Positions 53,014 to 62,239 are shown, counted from the first letter of the stretch. The stretch: DNA of 64,000 nucleotides from Duganella aquatilis (GCF_009674565.1 NZ_WKJL01000014.1:1-64000), one strand, 5' to 3'. Program-made: numbers and translations. The notes: generated by a model from the letters alone, not told the origin.

Positions 53014-53307
53014 TTATTTACCCTGAATTAACAGGCCGAGAGGGGCGAGCGGGCCGACAGGAATGAACTCGTACTGCGCAAAGCCGGCAGCGACAATCGG
53101 CATAAGATCGATGACGCTTTTCGCCTGCTCGGTCGAATCGACGTTCATGAGGAAAACCGGACCTGGCTTATCTTGCCGGAACCAGAACTGTTCGATGACG
53201 CCATCGAGATACATCTGCAGGGTGTGCGGCACTTCCTTGGGCATGATCTCTGCGCGCTGTTGGTCGGAAACAGGTTTTACGATGGCGCCGATTGCTAACA
53301 CTTTCAT
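53014..53307 (-). CDS. Small YCII/muconolactone-isomerase-like protein
   Basis: This 97-residue protein starts MKVLAIGAIVKPVSDQQRAE with a good AAGGAG ribosome site. It contains RQDKPGPVFLMNVDSTEQAK and FAQYEFIPVGPLAPLGLL. The size and alpha/beta pattern resemble ferredoxin-like dimeric barrels such as YCII and muconolactone isomerase. It may belong with the efflux gene and GlxA regulator as one response unit. Function is unknown. Confidence 0.65.
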   Translation of the reverse strand: MKVLAIGAIVKPVSDQQRAEIMPKEVPHTLQMYLDGVIEQFWFRQDKPGPVFLMNVDSTEQAKSVIDLMPIVAAGFAQYEFIPVGPLAPLGLLIQGK

Positions 53308-53438
53308 GGTGTTCTCCTTTGAAGAAGCATTGAATGGGGAGCTAACTATAGCTACCGCAAAGGAAAACAACTATCGTCGTAAACGCCAACTTTGGCATCA
53401 TTCACGCCAATATGAGGAGGGTGGAATCTTACCCGCGA

Positions 53439-53723
53439 CTAGCGCTGATTGTGTGGCGCGGTGGCCTGTTCCAGCTCGCCCAGCCAGTGGATGGCGTGCT
53501 CGCGGCTGTCGCCGCACATGTCGGCGGCGGGTTGCAGGCCGGCGCAGAAGGCGGGGCGGGAGGGCTGACCGAAGATCAGGCAGCGGTTGTCGTCCGCCAG
53601 CTGCACGCAGCGCACACCCGCCGGTTTGCCTTGCGGCATACCGGGGATGGGGCTGGTGATGGAGGGAGCCGTGCAGCAGGCGCCGCAATTCGGCCGGCAC
53701 TCCAGGGCGGTCTTATTTTGCAT
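53439..53723 (-). CDS. YkgJ family cysteine-cluster protein
   Basis: The 94-residue protein has the cysteine pattern ECRPNCGACCTAPSI, VRCVQLADDNRCLIFGQPSR and AFCAGLQPAADMCG. YkgJ-type proteins bind zinc or iron-sulfur clusters, role unknown. It is 12 bases downstream of the pirin gene on the same strand, so possibly in its operon. Confidence 0.86.
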   Translation of the reverse strand: MQNKTALECRPNCGACCTAPSITSPIPGMPQGKPAGVRCVQLADDNRCLIFGQPSRPAFCAGLQPAADMCGDSREHAIHWLGELEQATAPHNQR

Positions 53724-53735
53724 AGGGCCGCTATT

Positions 53736-54449
53736 TTACGCCGTTTTGCGCGGCGCCTCGATCATCACCACTTCGGTGTCTTCCAGCGCGTGCAGTGCCA
53801 TCTGCGTTTCGCCGATGATGGCGGCGCCGTCGCGCACCGCCAGTTCCGTGCCGTTGAGCTGCAGCCGGCCATCCACCGCCACCAGATAAGCGTCGCCGTT
53901 CATGGTATGCGTGATGCGGTCGCCAGCGCGCAGTTTGGCCACCAGCAGGCGGGCGTCGGCCTTCAGCGGCAGCGCACCATGCTGCTGCTGGTCGTCGGCG
54001 TAGCCGCTGGCCAGCACGGTCAGCTTGCCGCTGCGGTCGGCCTGCGGGAAGCGCCGGGTTTGCCATGACGGCGTGCCGCCGGTTTCCCTTGGCTTGAGCC
54101 AGATCTGGTACACCAGGGTCGGCTCGGTTTCGTTGTTGTGCTCCGCGTGGACGATGCCGTCGCCGGCGCTCATCACCTGCACGTCGCCGGCCACCACGCG
54201 GCTCTGGTTGTGCAGGCTGTCCGCATGGGTGACGGCGCCGCGCCGCACGTAGGTGATGATTTCGACGTCGCGGTGCGCGTGCATCGGGAAGCCCGAATCC
54301 GGCGCGAATTCGTCGTCGTTCCACACGTGCAGCGGACCGACCGGACCGTATTCCAGTTTACCCATGCCGGCGAAGCGGAAGTGCAGCCGGGCCTTGAGCC
54401 AGCCGGCGTCGCGGCCGGCCAGCGTTGCGTAGGGACGGAGCGCGATCAT
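53736..54449 (-). CDS. Pirin family protein (quercetinase-like)
   Basis: This 237-residue cupin has the pirin motifs LHVWNDDEFAPDSGFPMHAH and RDVEIITYVRRGAVTHADSL with metal-binding His, and VMSAGDGIVHAEHNNE. The second cupin half follows, with LVAVDGRLQLNGTELAVRDG. Bacterial pirins of this type (YhhW) oxidise quercetin-like flavonoids or act as redox sensors. It lies 3 bases downstream of the SDR gene on the same strand. Confidence 0.9.
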   Translation of the reverse strand: MIALRPYATLAGRDAGWLKARLHFRFAGMGKLEYGPVGPLHVWNDDEFAPDSGFPMHAHRDVEIITYVRRGAVTHADSLHNQSRVVAGDVQVMSAGDGIVHAEHNNETEPTLVYQIWLKPRETGGTPSWQTRRFPQADRSGKLTVLASGYADDQQQHGALPLKADARLLVAKLRAGDRITHTMNGDAYLVAVDGRLQLNGTELAVRDGAAIIGETQMALHALEDTEVVMIEAPRKTA

Positions 54450-54452
54450 GGC

Positions 54453-55202
54453 TTACACCTGCGCCTGGCCGCCGTCGACAAACAGCTCGGCGCCGTTGAC
54501 GAAGCTGGCGTCATCCGATGCCAGGAAGGTGACGGCGCTGGCGATTTCGCCCGCTTCGCCGACGCGGCCCATCGGCACCTGGGTTGCCAGGTAGTCCAGC
54601 AGGCCTTGCTGCTGGGCGGCGTCCGGGCCGGCCAGGTCCACCAGGCCGGGCGTGCGCACCGGACCGGGGACGATGGTGTTGACGCGCACGCCGCGGTCTT
54701 TCAGGTCGAGGATCCAGTTGCGGGCGAAGGAGCGCACGGCGGCTTTGGACGCGGCGTAGACGCTGAAGGCCGGCGTGCCCATGGTGGCGGCGGTGGAGCC
54801 GGTCAGGATCACCGACGCGCCTTGCGACAGCAGCGGGATGGCTTTCTGCACCGTGAACAGCAGGGCCTTGACGTTGCGGTCGAAGGTGTCGTGATAGTGC
54901 TCTTCGGTGATGGCGCCCAGCGGCAGCATGGTGCCGCCGCCGGCGTTGGCGAACAGGACGTCCAGGCGGCCGTGGCGCTGCGCGATGGTGGCGTACAGGC
55001 GGTCCAGGTCGGCCATGCTGGTCGAATCGATGCGCAGGCCGGTGGCGCCGTGGCCGATGGCTTCGGCGGCGGCTTGCAGTTCCGCTTCGCGGCGGCCGGT
55101 GATGATGACGGTGGCGCCTTCTTCGGCGAAGCGTTGGGCGGTGGCGAAGCCGATGCCAGTGGTGCCGCCGGTAACCAGTGCGATTTTGTTTGCGAGTTTC
55201 AT
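54453..55202 (-). CDS. SDR family oxidoreductase
   Basis: The 249-residue enzyme has the NAD(P) motif ALVTGGTTGIGFATAQRF, NAG (VLFANAGGGTM), catalytic Ser in GSTAATMGTPAF, and Tyr-x-x-x-Lys in YAASKAAVRSFARN. The C-terminal FLASDDASFVNGAELFVDGG is typical of classical SDRs. It is likely made with pirin and YkgJ protein and is divergent from a LysR regulator at 55308. Substrate unknown. Confidence 0.92.
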   Translation of the reverse strand: MKLANKIALVTGGTTGIGFATAQRFAEEGATVIITGRREAELQAAAEAIGHGATGLRIDSTSMADLDRLYATIAQRHGRLDVLFANAGGGTMLPLGAITEEHYHDTFDRNVKALLFTVQKAIPLLSQGASVILTGSTAATMGTPAFSVYAASKAAVRSFARNWILDLKDRGVRVNTIVPGPVRTPGLVDLAGPDAAQQQGLLDYLATQVPMGRVGEAGEIASAVTFLASDDASFVNGAELFVDGGQAQV

Positions 55203-55307
55203 GATGTCGTTTCCTTGTCGTGGTTGAGAAGTGCTGCTCGATGTAGACATGGTACGCAGGGACCGGATGTTTTAAAATAGAAGCAATCGCAAACTATCGT
55301 TGCAAAT

Positions 55308-56237
55308 ATGTCGATATCAAAAATTCCAGATTTCGAAGGGCTGGCGATGTTCGCCAAGGTGGCCGAGGAGCGTTCGTTCGCGGCGGCGGCGCGCGCCATG
55401 GGGGTGTCGGTGGCGACGGTGTCGCGCGGCGTCAGCCGGCTGGAGGAGCGCCTGGGCGCGCGCCTGCTGAACCGCAGTTCGCGCCAGCTGGCGCTGACCG
55501 AGTTCGGCATCACCGTGGCGGAAAGCGCCAGCCGCATGTACCGTGACGCCGAGGCCACCGAAAGCGCGGCGCGCGAGATGTCGCTGCAGCCGCGCGGCCT
55601 GATCAAGTTTGCGGCGCCGATGTCCTTCGGCCTGCGCTGGGTGGCGCCACTGCTGCCGGCATTCTTCGCGCGCTATCCGGAGGTGTCGGTGGACCTGCAC
55701 CTGTCCGATGCGTCGGTCGACCTGGTCGGCGAGGGCTTCGACGCCGCGCTGCGGATCGCCGTGCTGCCCGATTCGGCGCTGGTGGCGCGCAAGCTGTGTT
55801 CCGTGTCGCAGGTGCTGCTGGCGGCGCCGTCCTACCTGGCCAGGCACGGCGCGCCGGCGCATCCGTCGGAACTCGGCGCGCACGCCTGCCTGGCCTACGC
55901 TTACCGCGCGCGCAGCGCGGCCTGGCGCTTTACCGGGGCAAACGGCGAGGAAGTCAGCATCACGCCCAACGGCCCGCTACGGGTGAACAATGCGGATGCG
56001 CTGGTGCCGGCGGTGCTGGCCGGCCTGGCCATCTGCGAACTGCCGGAATTCATGGCGGCCGAGTATGTGCGCAGCGGCCAGCTGCAGCCGCTATTGCCGG
56101 AGTGGGCGATGGCCACCGGCGGCGTGTACTTCGTGCGGCCGTCGGCGCGCGCCAAGCCGGCCAAGGTGGAGGCGCTGGCTACCTTCCTCGCCGAACACCT
56201 GTCGGACCCGGCGTGGCAACTGGCGGGCCGCCGCTAG
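55308..56237 (+). CDS. LysR family transcriptional regulator
   Basis: This 309-residue protein has the helix-turn-helix AEERSFAAAARAMGVSVATV with SRGVSRLEERLGARLLNRSS, then a CrgA-like effector domain (WVAPLLPAFFARYPEVSVDL, VGEGFDAALRIAVLPDS). It is divergent from the SDR/pirin/YkgJ operon and probably controls it. Its 3' end overlaps the convergent hydrolase by 59 bases. Confidence 0.9.
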   Translation: MSISKIPDFEGLAMFAKVAEERSFAAAARAMGVSVATVSRGVSRLEERLGARLLNRSSRQLALTEFGITVAESASRMYRDAEATESAAREMSLQPRGLIKFAAPMSFGLRWVAPLLPAFFARYPEVSVDLHLSDASVDLVGEGFDAALRIAVLPDSALVARKLCSVSQVLLAAPSYLARHGAPAHPSELGAHACLAYAYRARSAAWRFTGANGEEVSITPNGPLRVNNADALVPAVLAGLAICELPEFMAAEYVRSGQLQPLLPEWAMATGGVYFVRPSARAKPAKVEALATFLAEHLSDPAWQLAGRR

Positions 56238-56994
56238 CGCCATCCAGGATCAGCCAGTCGGCCACCATTTGCGCCACCCATTCGCCGGCGTCCAGCGGCA
56301 GGTCGTGGCCGGCGTTCGGATGCACGGCATGATCCGCCTGCCAGGCGCTGGCCAAATTGGCGGAGCAGCGCGGATCGACCAGTTGATCGCCGACGCTGCT
56401 CAACACCAGCAGCGGCACCCGCGGCCGCAACGGCGGCGCGCGGAAGCGGGCGGCGGACCACAGCTGGCGCAGCGCGTTGTGGCGCGTCACCGGGCATTCG
56501 CGCTGATAGCCCAGCCAGCGTTTCAGCAGGCCTTCGCGTTCGGTCGCGTCGCCTTCGCGGCTGGTCAGGCGCAGGATCAGGCGCTCCTGGTTTTCCACGC
56601 CGCCTTGCCACAGCTGCTTCAGGATCGACGGATAGTTCTGCCAGCGCAGCCGCTGGTGAAAGCGGCTGTAGGGCCGCATGCTGGTGTTGATCAGCACACA
56701 GCGCGCGATCTCCTGCGGATAGCGGCTGGCCCATTCCACCGCCACCATGCCGCCCAGCGACAGCGCCAGCAGGGAGTAGGGCGCCGGCACGCCGCGCGCG
56801 CGCAGTTCGGCGCGGCAGAATTCCACCGTCTCGGCCACCGTGGTGGCGCTGGGCAGCGCGTGGTGCCGGCCGTTGCCCGGCAGGTCGGGCGTGACGATGA
56901 CGGCGTCCGCCAGCGCTTCCGACAGCTGGCCGGGGAAGCGTCCCCAGTGGCGCTGCTCGCGCATCAGGCCGCGCAGCAAAACCCAGGTGTTCAT
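56179..56994 (-). CDS. Alpha/beta hydrolase
   Basis: The 271-residue protein has LLRGLMREQRHWGRF near the N-terminus, VTPDLPGNGRH, the nucleophile elbow LALSLGGMVAVEWA and a probable catalytic His in HPNAGHDLPLDAGEW. It resembles esterase/thioesterase-type hydrolases. Its ATG at 56994 overlaps the M14 peptidase stop, so it is the second gene of that operon. The C-terminal ~20 residues are antisense to LysR and may be non-essential. Confidence 0.85.
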   Translation of the reverse strand: MNTWVLLRGLMREQRHWGRFPGQLSEALADAVIVTPDLPGNGRHHALPSATTVAETVEFCRAELRARGVPAPYSLLALSLGGMVAVEWASRYPQEIARCVLINTSMRPYSRFHQRLRWQNYPSILKQLWQGGVENQERLILRLTSREGDATEREGLLKRWLGYQRECPVTRHNALRQLWSAARFRAPPLRPRVPLLVLSSVGDQLVDPRCSANLASAWQADHAVHPNAGHDLPLDAGEWVAQMVADWLILDGASGGPPVATPGPTGVRRGR

Positions 56995-58007
56995 GTGTGA
57001 TACCACTGCGTCAGCGCGCGGCGGTGCTGGACGGTGCGCGCCATGCCTTCGGGCAGCCAGCGTCCGTGGCTGTTGGCGGCGCGCATCAGGAAATCGAACA
57101 GCACCAGGTGGCGCCGCAGCACGCGCTGCAAACGGTGGCGCGCGGTCGGATTGAACATGGCGATGCGGTCGAAGATCTGGCGCGGATTTTTCTTCACCCA
57201 CAACCACGATCCCATCTCCAAAGTCAGCGGCAGGAACACGCGGTCGCTGTGGCTGGTGCCGTTCAGGTACAGGTAGTCCCACAGGTCGCCGTGGGTGCGG
57301 TACTGGCGGCTCTGCGGTTCGAACACATAGTTGTGGTTGGGGTAGCTCTGGCTGAACAGCTGTTCCAGCGCGCCGATGTCGGCCAGGTGCGGAATCGGCG
57401 TGGCGGTGTGCGCATGCGGGAACCAGACACGGTCGCGCAGGCCGAAGCCGGAGTGGCAATCGAGCGCCATGCTGAACTGGCGCGTCAGCAGTTCGCGTTC
57501 GACGAATGCGCACACGGCCTGGCTTTCCGGCTCCATCGGCGCGCCCTCGGCGCCGCGATACCACGGCAGGTGATGGCTGAAGCGCTGCCCGCCCAACATG
57601 AACGGCACTTTCTCGACAGCGCTCAGCGGCGCGTTGCGCATCAGGTCCACGCCTTGCGGATTGCAGCGCGTGGCCTGCCACATGCCGCCCGGATTCACCA
57701 GCGGCATGAACACCAGCCGCATCGATTCCAGTTGCTGGTGCAGCGTGCTGTCCCAGCGCAGCCGCGCCAGCAGGCTTTCGAGAAAGGACAGCACCACCTG
57801 GGTGCCGATGCGTTCCAGTCCGTGGATGCCGCCGAAGAAGCCGAGCGCCGGCACGTCCGGACTCGGATTGCCCAGCGCGATGGTGTAGACCGGGAACTGG
57901 CGGCCGTCCATCGCCACCGTGCACGAGGTGCCGACTTCAAGATGCTTCCCGCCTTCGTCGATCAGACGTTTCAGGGTGATCAGCTCGGGCAGGTTCTTCT
58001 CAGGCAT
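56991..58007 (-). CDS. M14 family zinc carboxypeptidase-like protein
   Basis: This 338-residue protein has the M14 zinc-binding pattern: LGFFGGIHGLERIGTQVVLS (His-x-x-Glu), MPLVNPGGMWQATRCNPQGV, a third ligand in MALDCHSGFGLRDRVW and the catalytic Glu probably in LTLEMGSWLWV. M14 enzymes remove C-terminal or gamma-linked residues. No signal peptide is present, so it acts in the cytoplasm, perhaps on peptidoglycan peptides or succinyl-type substrates. Start uncertain: ATG 58007 is used, GTG 58019 is possible and neither has a clear ribosome site. Coupled to the hydrolase. Confidence 0.83.
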   Translation of the reverse strand: MPEKNLPELITLKRLIDEGGKHLEVGTSCTVAMDGRQFPVYTIALGNPSPDVPALGFFGGIHGLERIGTQVVLSFLESLLARLRWDSTLHQQLESMRLVFMPLVNPGGMWQATRCNPQGVDLMRNAPLSAVEKVPFMLGGQRFSHHLPWYRGAEGAPMEPESQAVCAFVERELLTRQFSMALDCHSGFGLRDRVWFPHAHTATPIPHLADIGALEQLFSQSYPNHNYVFEPQSRQYRTHGDLWDYLYLNGTSHSDRVFLPLTLEMGSWLWVKKNPRQIFDRIAMFNPTARHRLQRVLRRHLVLFDFLMRAANSHGRWLPEGMARTVQHRRALTQWYHT

Positions 58008-58052
58008 ACGGGACGGCACAGAAAGATATGACCGACAGTGTAGCCGATATTG

Positions 58053-58952
58053 TCAGCGTTTCGTCGCCAGTTCCAGCAGTGTTTCGCGGAAGGTGGCGAC
58101 CAGCGGCCGCAGGTTGACGCGGTGCCACGCCGCCCACAACGGCGCGCGGTAGCTGAACCATGGCAGCTCGCGCAGCACCACGCCGGGCGGCGCCTGATGG
58201 CGCAGGCCTTGCTGCACCAGCGCCACGCCGAGGCCGGCCGCCACCAGGCCGAGCGCGGTGGTCGGCTCGCTGGCTTCCATCTTGATCTGCGGCGTGAAGC
58301 CGGAGCGCACGCAGGTGGCGACGAAGTTGTGGTGATGCTCGCCGGTTTCGTGGTGGCGCACGGCGATCCATTCCTGGCCCGCCAGATCGGCCGGCGTGAC
58401 TTCCTTCAGCGCCGCCAGCGGATGGCCTTCGGGCATGGCCAAAATCATCGGATCGCTGAGCACCTGCATGCTCTCCAGGTCCGGATCGTCGGGCGCCGTC
58501 GCATCGCACACCAGCGCGATGTCCAGGCTGCGCTGGCGCAGGCCTTCCAGCTGTTCGGAGGTGTGCAGGCTGTACAGCGCAACGTGCACGTTCGGCCGCG
58601 TCGCGCGCAGCGTGCGCAGGCCGGCCGGCAGCACGCCGGCGTGCATGGCGTTCTCGATGTAGCCGACGCACAGGCCGCCTTCGTCGCCGCGCCCGAGGCG
58701 CTTGGCCAGCCCCTCCAGCCGCGAGGCGTGGGTGAGGAAGGCCTGGGTCTCGGCCAGGAAGGTGCGGCCGTCACGCGTCAGGCGGATGCGCTGCTGGCTG
58801 CGCTCGAACAGCGTCAGGCCCAGCTTTTCCTCCAGCTGGGCGATCTGCCGGCTCAGCGGCGATTGCGAGATGTGCAGCTTCTCGGCGGCACGGCCGACGT
58901 GCTCCTCTTCGGCCACGGTAACGAAGTATTGAAGTTGACGGATATCCAGCAT
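58053..58952 (-). CDS. LysR family transcriptional regulator
   Basis: This 299-residue protein begins MLDIRQLQYFVTVAEEEHVG with the helix-turn-helix ISQSPLSRQIAQLEEKLGLT. The effector domain has LRTLRATRPNVHVALYSLHT and GVVLRELPWFSYRAPLWAAW. It is divergent from the aldo-keto reductase operon at 59062 and probably regulates it. Confidence 0.9.
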   Translation of the reverse strand: MLDIRQLQYFVTVAEEEHVGRAAEKLHISQSPLSRQIAQLEEKLGLTLFERSQQRIRLTRDGRTFLAETQAFLTHASRLEGLAKRLGRGDEGGLCVGYIENAMHAGVLPAGLRTLRATRPNVHVALYSLHTSEQLEGLRQRSLDIALVCDATAPDDPDLESMQVLSDPMILAMPEGHPLAALKEVTPADLAGQEWIAVRHHETGEHHHNFVATCVRSGFTPQIKMEASEPTTALGLVAAGLGVALVQQGLRHQAPPGVVLRELPWFSYRAPLWAAWHRVNLRPLVATFRETLLELATKR

Positions 58953-59061
58953 GATCAGACCTTGAATGACTTAAGTTGTGCAAATTATGTCTTGGACAGT
59001 CTTATCTCGTCAATCTAAACTTGCCCTCAGTTGTTCATTTACCTCTACGAAAGGAATCAAA

Positions 59062-60078
59062 ATGAGTATCCGTAATAAACTGAAAAGCAAACTGGGTTTT
59101 GGCGCCGCACCTCTGGGCAATATGTTCCGCAACATCCCTGAAGCCGAAGCACTGGCCACCGTCGACGCCGCCTGGGCACAGGGCGTGCGCTACTTCGATA
59201 CCGCACCGCTGTACGGCGCCGGCCTGTCCGAGCTGCGCATCGGCGAGGCGCTGTCCAAGTACAAGCGCGACGAGTACATCCTCAGCACCAAGGTGGGCCG
59301 CGTGATCCTCGACGAGATCGAAGATCCGGCAGCGCGCCAGCTGGGCGAAAAAGGCGGCGTGTTCCAGTTTGGTCGTCCTAACAAGGTTGTCAACGACTAC
59401 ACCGCCGACGGCACCCTGCGTTCGATCGAGGACAGCCTGAAACGCCTGAAAACCGATCACCTGGACATCGTCTTCATCCACGACGTGGCGCAGGACTTCT
59501 ACGGCGACAACTGGCTGCAGCACTTCGAAACCGCCCGCACCGGCGCCTTCCGCGCCCTGGACCGTCTGCGCGACGAAGGCGTGATCAAGGGCTGGGGCCT
59601 AGGCGTCAACCGTGTCGAACCGGTGGAACTGATGCTGGAACTGGACGAGCCGAAACCGGACGTCACCCTGCTGGCCGGCCGCTACACGCTGCTGGACCAT
59701 GAACGCTCGCTGCAACGCCTGATGCCAGCCGCCTTGAAGCAAGGCATGGACGTGGTGGTCGGCGGCCCATACAGCTCGGGCATCCTGGCTGGCGGCGCCC
59801 ACTTCGAATACCAGAAGGCTTCGCCGGAAATCATCGCCAAGGTTGAACGCATCAAGGCGATCGCCCAGCGTCACGGCGTCAGCGTCAAGGCGGCTGCGCT
59901 GCACTTCGCCCTGGCCAACCCTGCGGTGGCGGCAGTGATTCCTGGCGCCAGCCGTCCGGAACGCATCGCCGAAGACCACGCGGCGCTGAACGAAAAAGTG
60001 CCTGCCGCTTTCTGGCAGGAGATGCGTGAACAGAAGCTGGTGGCTGCCGACGCGCCACTGCCAGGCGATAAGGAGTAA
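59062..60078 (+). CDS. Aldo/keto reductase
   Basis: This 338-residue enzyme has the AKR plan: LGFGAAPLGNMFRNIPEAEA, the catalytic Asp and Tyr in FDTAPLYGAGLSELRIGEAL, Lys in YILSTKVGRV and His in VFIHDVAQDF. It is closest to the D-threo-aldose 1-dehydrogenase/pyridoxal dehydrogenase group. It has a GAAAGGAA ribosome site and is 4 bases before the fused SRPBCC-AKR gene, so the two form an operon. Probably oxidises a sugar or reduces a carbonyl compound. Confidence 0.9.
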   Translation: MSIRNKLKSKLGFGAAPLGNMFRNIPEAEALATVDAAWAQGVRYFDTAPLYGAGLSELRIGEALSKYKRDEYILSTKVGRVILDEIEDPAARQLGEKGGVFQFGRPNKVVNDYTADGTLRSIEDSLKRLKTDHLDIVFIHDVAQDFYGDNWLQHFETARTGAFRALDRLRDEGVIKGWGLGVNRVEPVELMLELDEPKPDVTLLAGRYTLLDHERSLQRLMPAALKQGMDVVVGGPYSSGILAGGAHFEYQKASPEIIAKVERIKAIAQRHGVSVKAAALHFALANPAVAAVIPGASRPERIAEDHAALNEKVPAAFWQEMREQKLVAADAPLPGDKE

Positions 60079-60082
60079 TACC

Positions 60083-61291
60083 ATGGCCAGCACCATTGCA
60101 AGCATTACGCTTCCCGTGAGTGCGGGCCGTGTATGGGAACTGATCGGCGGCTTCAACGCGCTGCCGAACTGGCTCCCATACATTCCGCAAAGCGAATTGA
60201 GTCAGGGTGGCCGCATCCGCACCCTGGCCAATCCTTCGGGGGAAGCCATCGTCGAACGGCTGGAAGTGTTCAACGACGAGGAACGTTACTACAGCTATTC
60301 GATCCTGAAGGCGCCGTTCCCGGTGAAGAACTACTACTCCACGCTGCGCGTGAAGTCGGCGGGCGAAACCACCTCGCTGGTCGAATGGGCCGGCAGCTTT
60401 ACGCCGGTCGGCGTCAGCGACGACGAAGCCATCAAACTGTTCAACGGTATTTATACCGACGGTTTGCAGGCATTGAAGGAAAAGATCATGCGGGTGCCCG
60501 ATCTGGGCATCGGCACCTTCAGGCTGCAGGGCGATGTGGTGATCGATTCGGTGCGCAATGGCCTGGATGCCGGCTACCGCGTCATCGACACCGCGCAGAT
60601 CTACGGTAACGAAGCCGAAGTCGGCGCCGCGATCGCCGCCAGCGGCGTGCCGCGTTCGGAGCTGTTCATCACCACCAAGATCTGGATCTCGAACCTGGCG
60701 CGCGACAAGCTGATCCCGAGCCTGAAGGAGAGCCTGGCCAAGCTGCGCACCGACTATGTCGACCTGACGCTGATCCACTGGCCGTCGCCGGGCGGCGAGG
60801 TGCCGGTGAAGGAATTCATGGCGGCGCTGGCGGAAGCCAGGGAGCAAGGTCTGACGCGCCAGATCGGCGTGTCCAACTTCACGGTGGAGCTGATGCAGCA
60901 GGCGATCGATGCGGTGGGCGCGGAAGCGATCACCACCAACCAGATCGAGTTGCATCCGTATCTGCAAAACCGCAAGGTGGCGGAGTTCGCGCGCAAGCAT
61001 GGCATCCATGTCACGTCCTACATGACGCTGGCCTACGGCAAAGTGCTGGGCGATCCGGTGATCCAGAAAATCGCCGAACGCCACAACGCCACGCCGGCAC
61101 AGGTGGCGCTGGCCTGGGCGATCAAGCTTGGCTACGCGGTGATTCCATCGTCGACCAAGCGCGCCAACCTGGACAGCAACCTGAAGGCGCTGGACCTGCG
61201 CTTGAGCGACGACGACATGGCGCAGATCGCCGCGCTGGACCGCAACGAGCGCCTGACCAGCCCGCAAGGCCTAGCGCCGGCCTGGGACTAA
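60083..61291 (+). CDS. SRPBCC domain fused to DkgB-like aldo/keto reductase
   Basis: The 402-residue protein combines two domains. Residues 1-135 are an SRPBCC (polyketide-cyclase-like) lipid/ligand-binding domain: TLPVSAGRVWELIGGFNALP, LEVFNDEERYYSYSIL, WAGSFTPVGVSDDEAI. Residues 137-402 are a DkgB-type AKR: LGIGTFRLQGDVVID, IDTAQIYGNEAEVG (D169, Y174), LFITTKIW (K199), LTLIHWP (H232). An internal Met (M136, 60488-60490) sits where a free DkgB would start, so the fusion may have arisen by loss of the SRPBCC stop. AAGGAG precedes ATG 60083. Likely reduces 2,5-diketo-gluconate-like or other carbonyls. Confidence 0.85.
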   Translation: MASTIASITLPVSAGRVWELIGGFNALPNWLPYIPQSELSQGGRIRTLANPSGEAIVERLEVFNDEERYYSYSILKAPFPVKNYYSTLRVKSAGETTSLVEWAGSFTPVGVSDDEAIKLFNGIYTDGLQALKEKIMRVPDLGIGTFRLQGDVVIDSVRNGLDAGYRVIDTAQIYGNEAEVGAAIAASGVPRSELFITTKIWISNLARDKLIPSLKESLAKLRTDYVDLTLIHWPSPGGEVPVKEFMAALAEAREQGLTRQIGVSNFTVELMQQAIDAVGAEAITTNQIELHPYLQNRKVAEFARKHGIHVTSYMTLAYGKVLGDPVIQKIAERHNATPAQVALAWAIKLGYAVIPSSTKRANLDSNLKALDLRLSDDDMAQIAALDRNERLTSPQGLAPAWD

Positions 61292-62211
61292 GTCTTCTCC
61301 CTGGCCTTGCACACCAGCGCGACCTGCTCCCGCAGCCAGCGCTGGGCTGGATGTGCATCATTACGCCGGTGCCAATGCAGGACGAACGGCACCGGCGTCA
61401 GTGCGATTTCCCCGGGCAGCGACAGCAGCGCAAGGCTGTCGCGCAGCCCGCTGGTTTTGATCACCCCCGTCATCATCGTCGCCAGCAGGTCGCTGTTGGC
61501 AATGATGGAGGGCGCCGCGTAAAACTGCGGCAGCATGATGGCGACGTCGCGCTTGCGTCCCAGCTTTGCCAGCTGCGTATCGACCAGGCCGACGCCATCG
61601 CCCTCCGGCGACACCAGCAGGTGGCGGTACGCCAGGAAGGCATCCAGCGTCATTTTCCTTTTCGTCAGCGGATGGTTTTTGCGCGCGATGCAGACGAAGT
61701 TTTCCTCGAACAGCGGCATGGTGGGAATGCGCGGCGTCTTGCTGGCGGGGACGCTGATGGCGGCGTCGGCCTCGCCGGCGTCCAGCAGTGCCAGCGCGTC
61801 TTCGCGCGCCGTATAGGCCTTGATGCGCAGCGTGACGCCCGGCGCCTGCTGCGCCAGCCGCTGCTGCAAGGCCGGCAGTACCTTGAAAGCGGGATGTTCC
61901 GATAACGCCAGTGTGAAGCGCATGACGGCGCGCGACGGATCGAAGGCCTGCGTAAAGTCCAGCGTGCTGCGGATGCTGGCCAGCGCTTCGCCCAGCGGCC
62001 CGGCAAGTTCTACCGCGCGCGGCGTCGGCTGCAGGCCGGCGACGCTGCGCACGAACAGTTCATCCTTCAGCAGCAGGCGCAGGCGCGACAAGGCCGCGCT
62101 CATGGCGGGCTGGGTGCGGCCGATGCGCACGCCGGCGCGCGTGACGTTACGCTCGCACATCAGCGCGTCGAAGGCCACCAGCAGATTGAGGTCGATTCCG
62201 TGTAAATCCAT
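61288..62211 (-). CDS. LysR family transcriptional regulator (NodD-like)
   Basis: This 307-residue protein starts MDLHGIDLNLLVAFDALMCE with the helix-turn-helix TQPAMSAALSRLRLLLKDEL. The effector domain includes FTLALSEHPAFKVLPALQQR and DAAISVPASKTPRIPTMPLF. A textbook T-N11-A box (62219-62239) lies 8 bases upstream of its start. It shares stop-codon bases with the convergent SRPBCC-AKR gene and is divergent from the SnoaL-like gene, its likely target. Confidence 0.9.
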   Translation of the reverse strand: MDLHGIDLNLLVAFDALMCERNVTRAGVRIGRTQPAMSAALSRLRLLLKDELFVRSVAGLQPTPRAVELAGPLGEALASIRSTLDFTQAFDPSRAVMRFTLALSEHPAFKVLPALQQRLAQQAPGVTLRIKAYTAREDALALLDAGEADAAISVPASKTPRIPTMPLFEENFVCIARKNHPLTKRKMTLDAFLAYRHLLVSPEGDGVGLVDTQLAKLGRKRDVAIMLPQFYAAPSIIANSDLLATMMTGVIKTSGLRDSLALLSLPGEIALTPVPFVLHWHRRNDAHPAQRWLREQVALVCKAREKT

Positions 62212-62218
62212 GGCATGG

Positions 62219-62239
62219 ATAATACTGCATATCCATTAT
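62219..62239. promoter_or_regulatory. LysR T-N11-A box
   Basis: ATAAT, 11 bases, ATTAT: a perfect dyad of the LysR-box type between the divergent starts at 62211 and 62305. It should be the site for autoregulation and control of the SnoaL-like gene. Confidence 0.65.

Noticed and set aside
55281..55304. LysR box between SDR and LysR genes
   Set aside because: Only GCAA/TTGC ends match as a dyad; too weak to list compared with the boxes at 1654 and 62219.
56179..57924. 581-codon frame joining hydrolase and M14 regions
   Set aside because: The M14 gene is read in a different frame with full zinc motifs; the hydrolase starts at 56994 by ATGA overlap.
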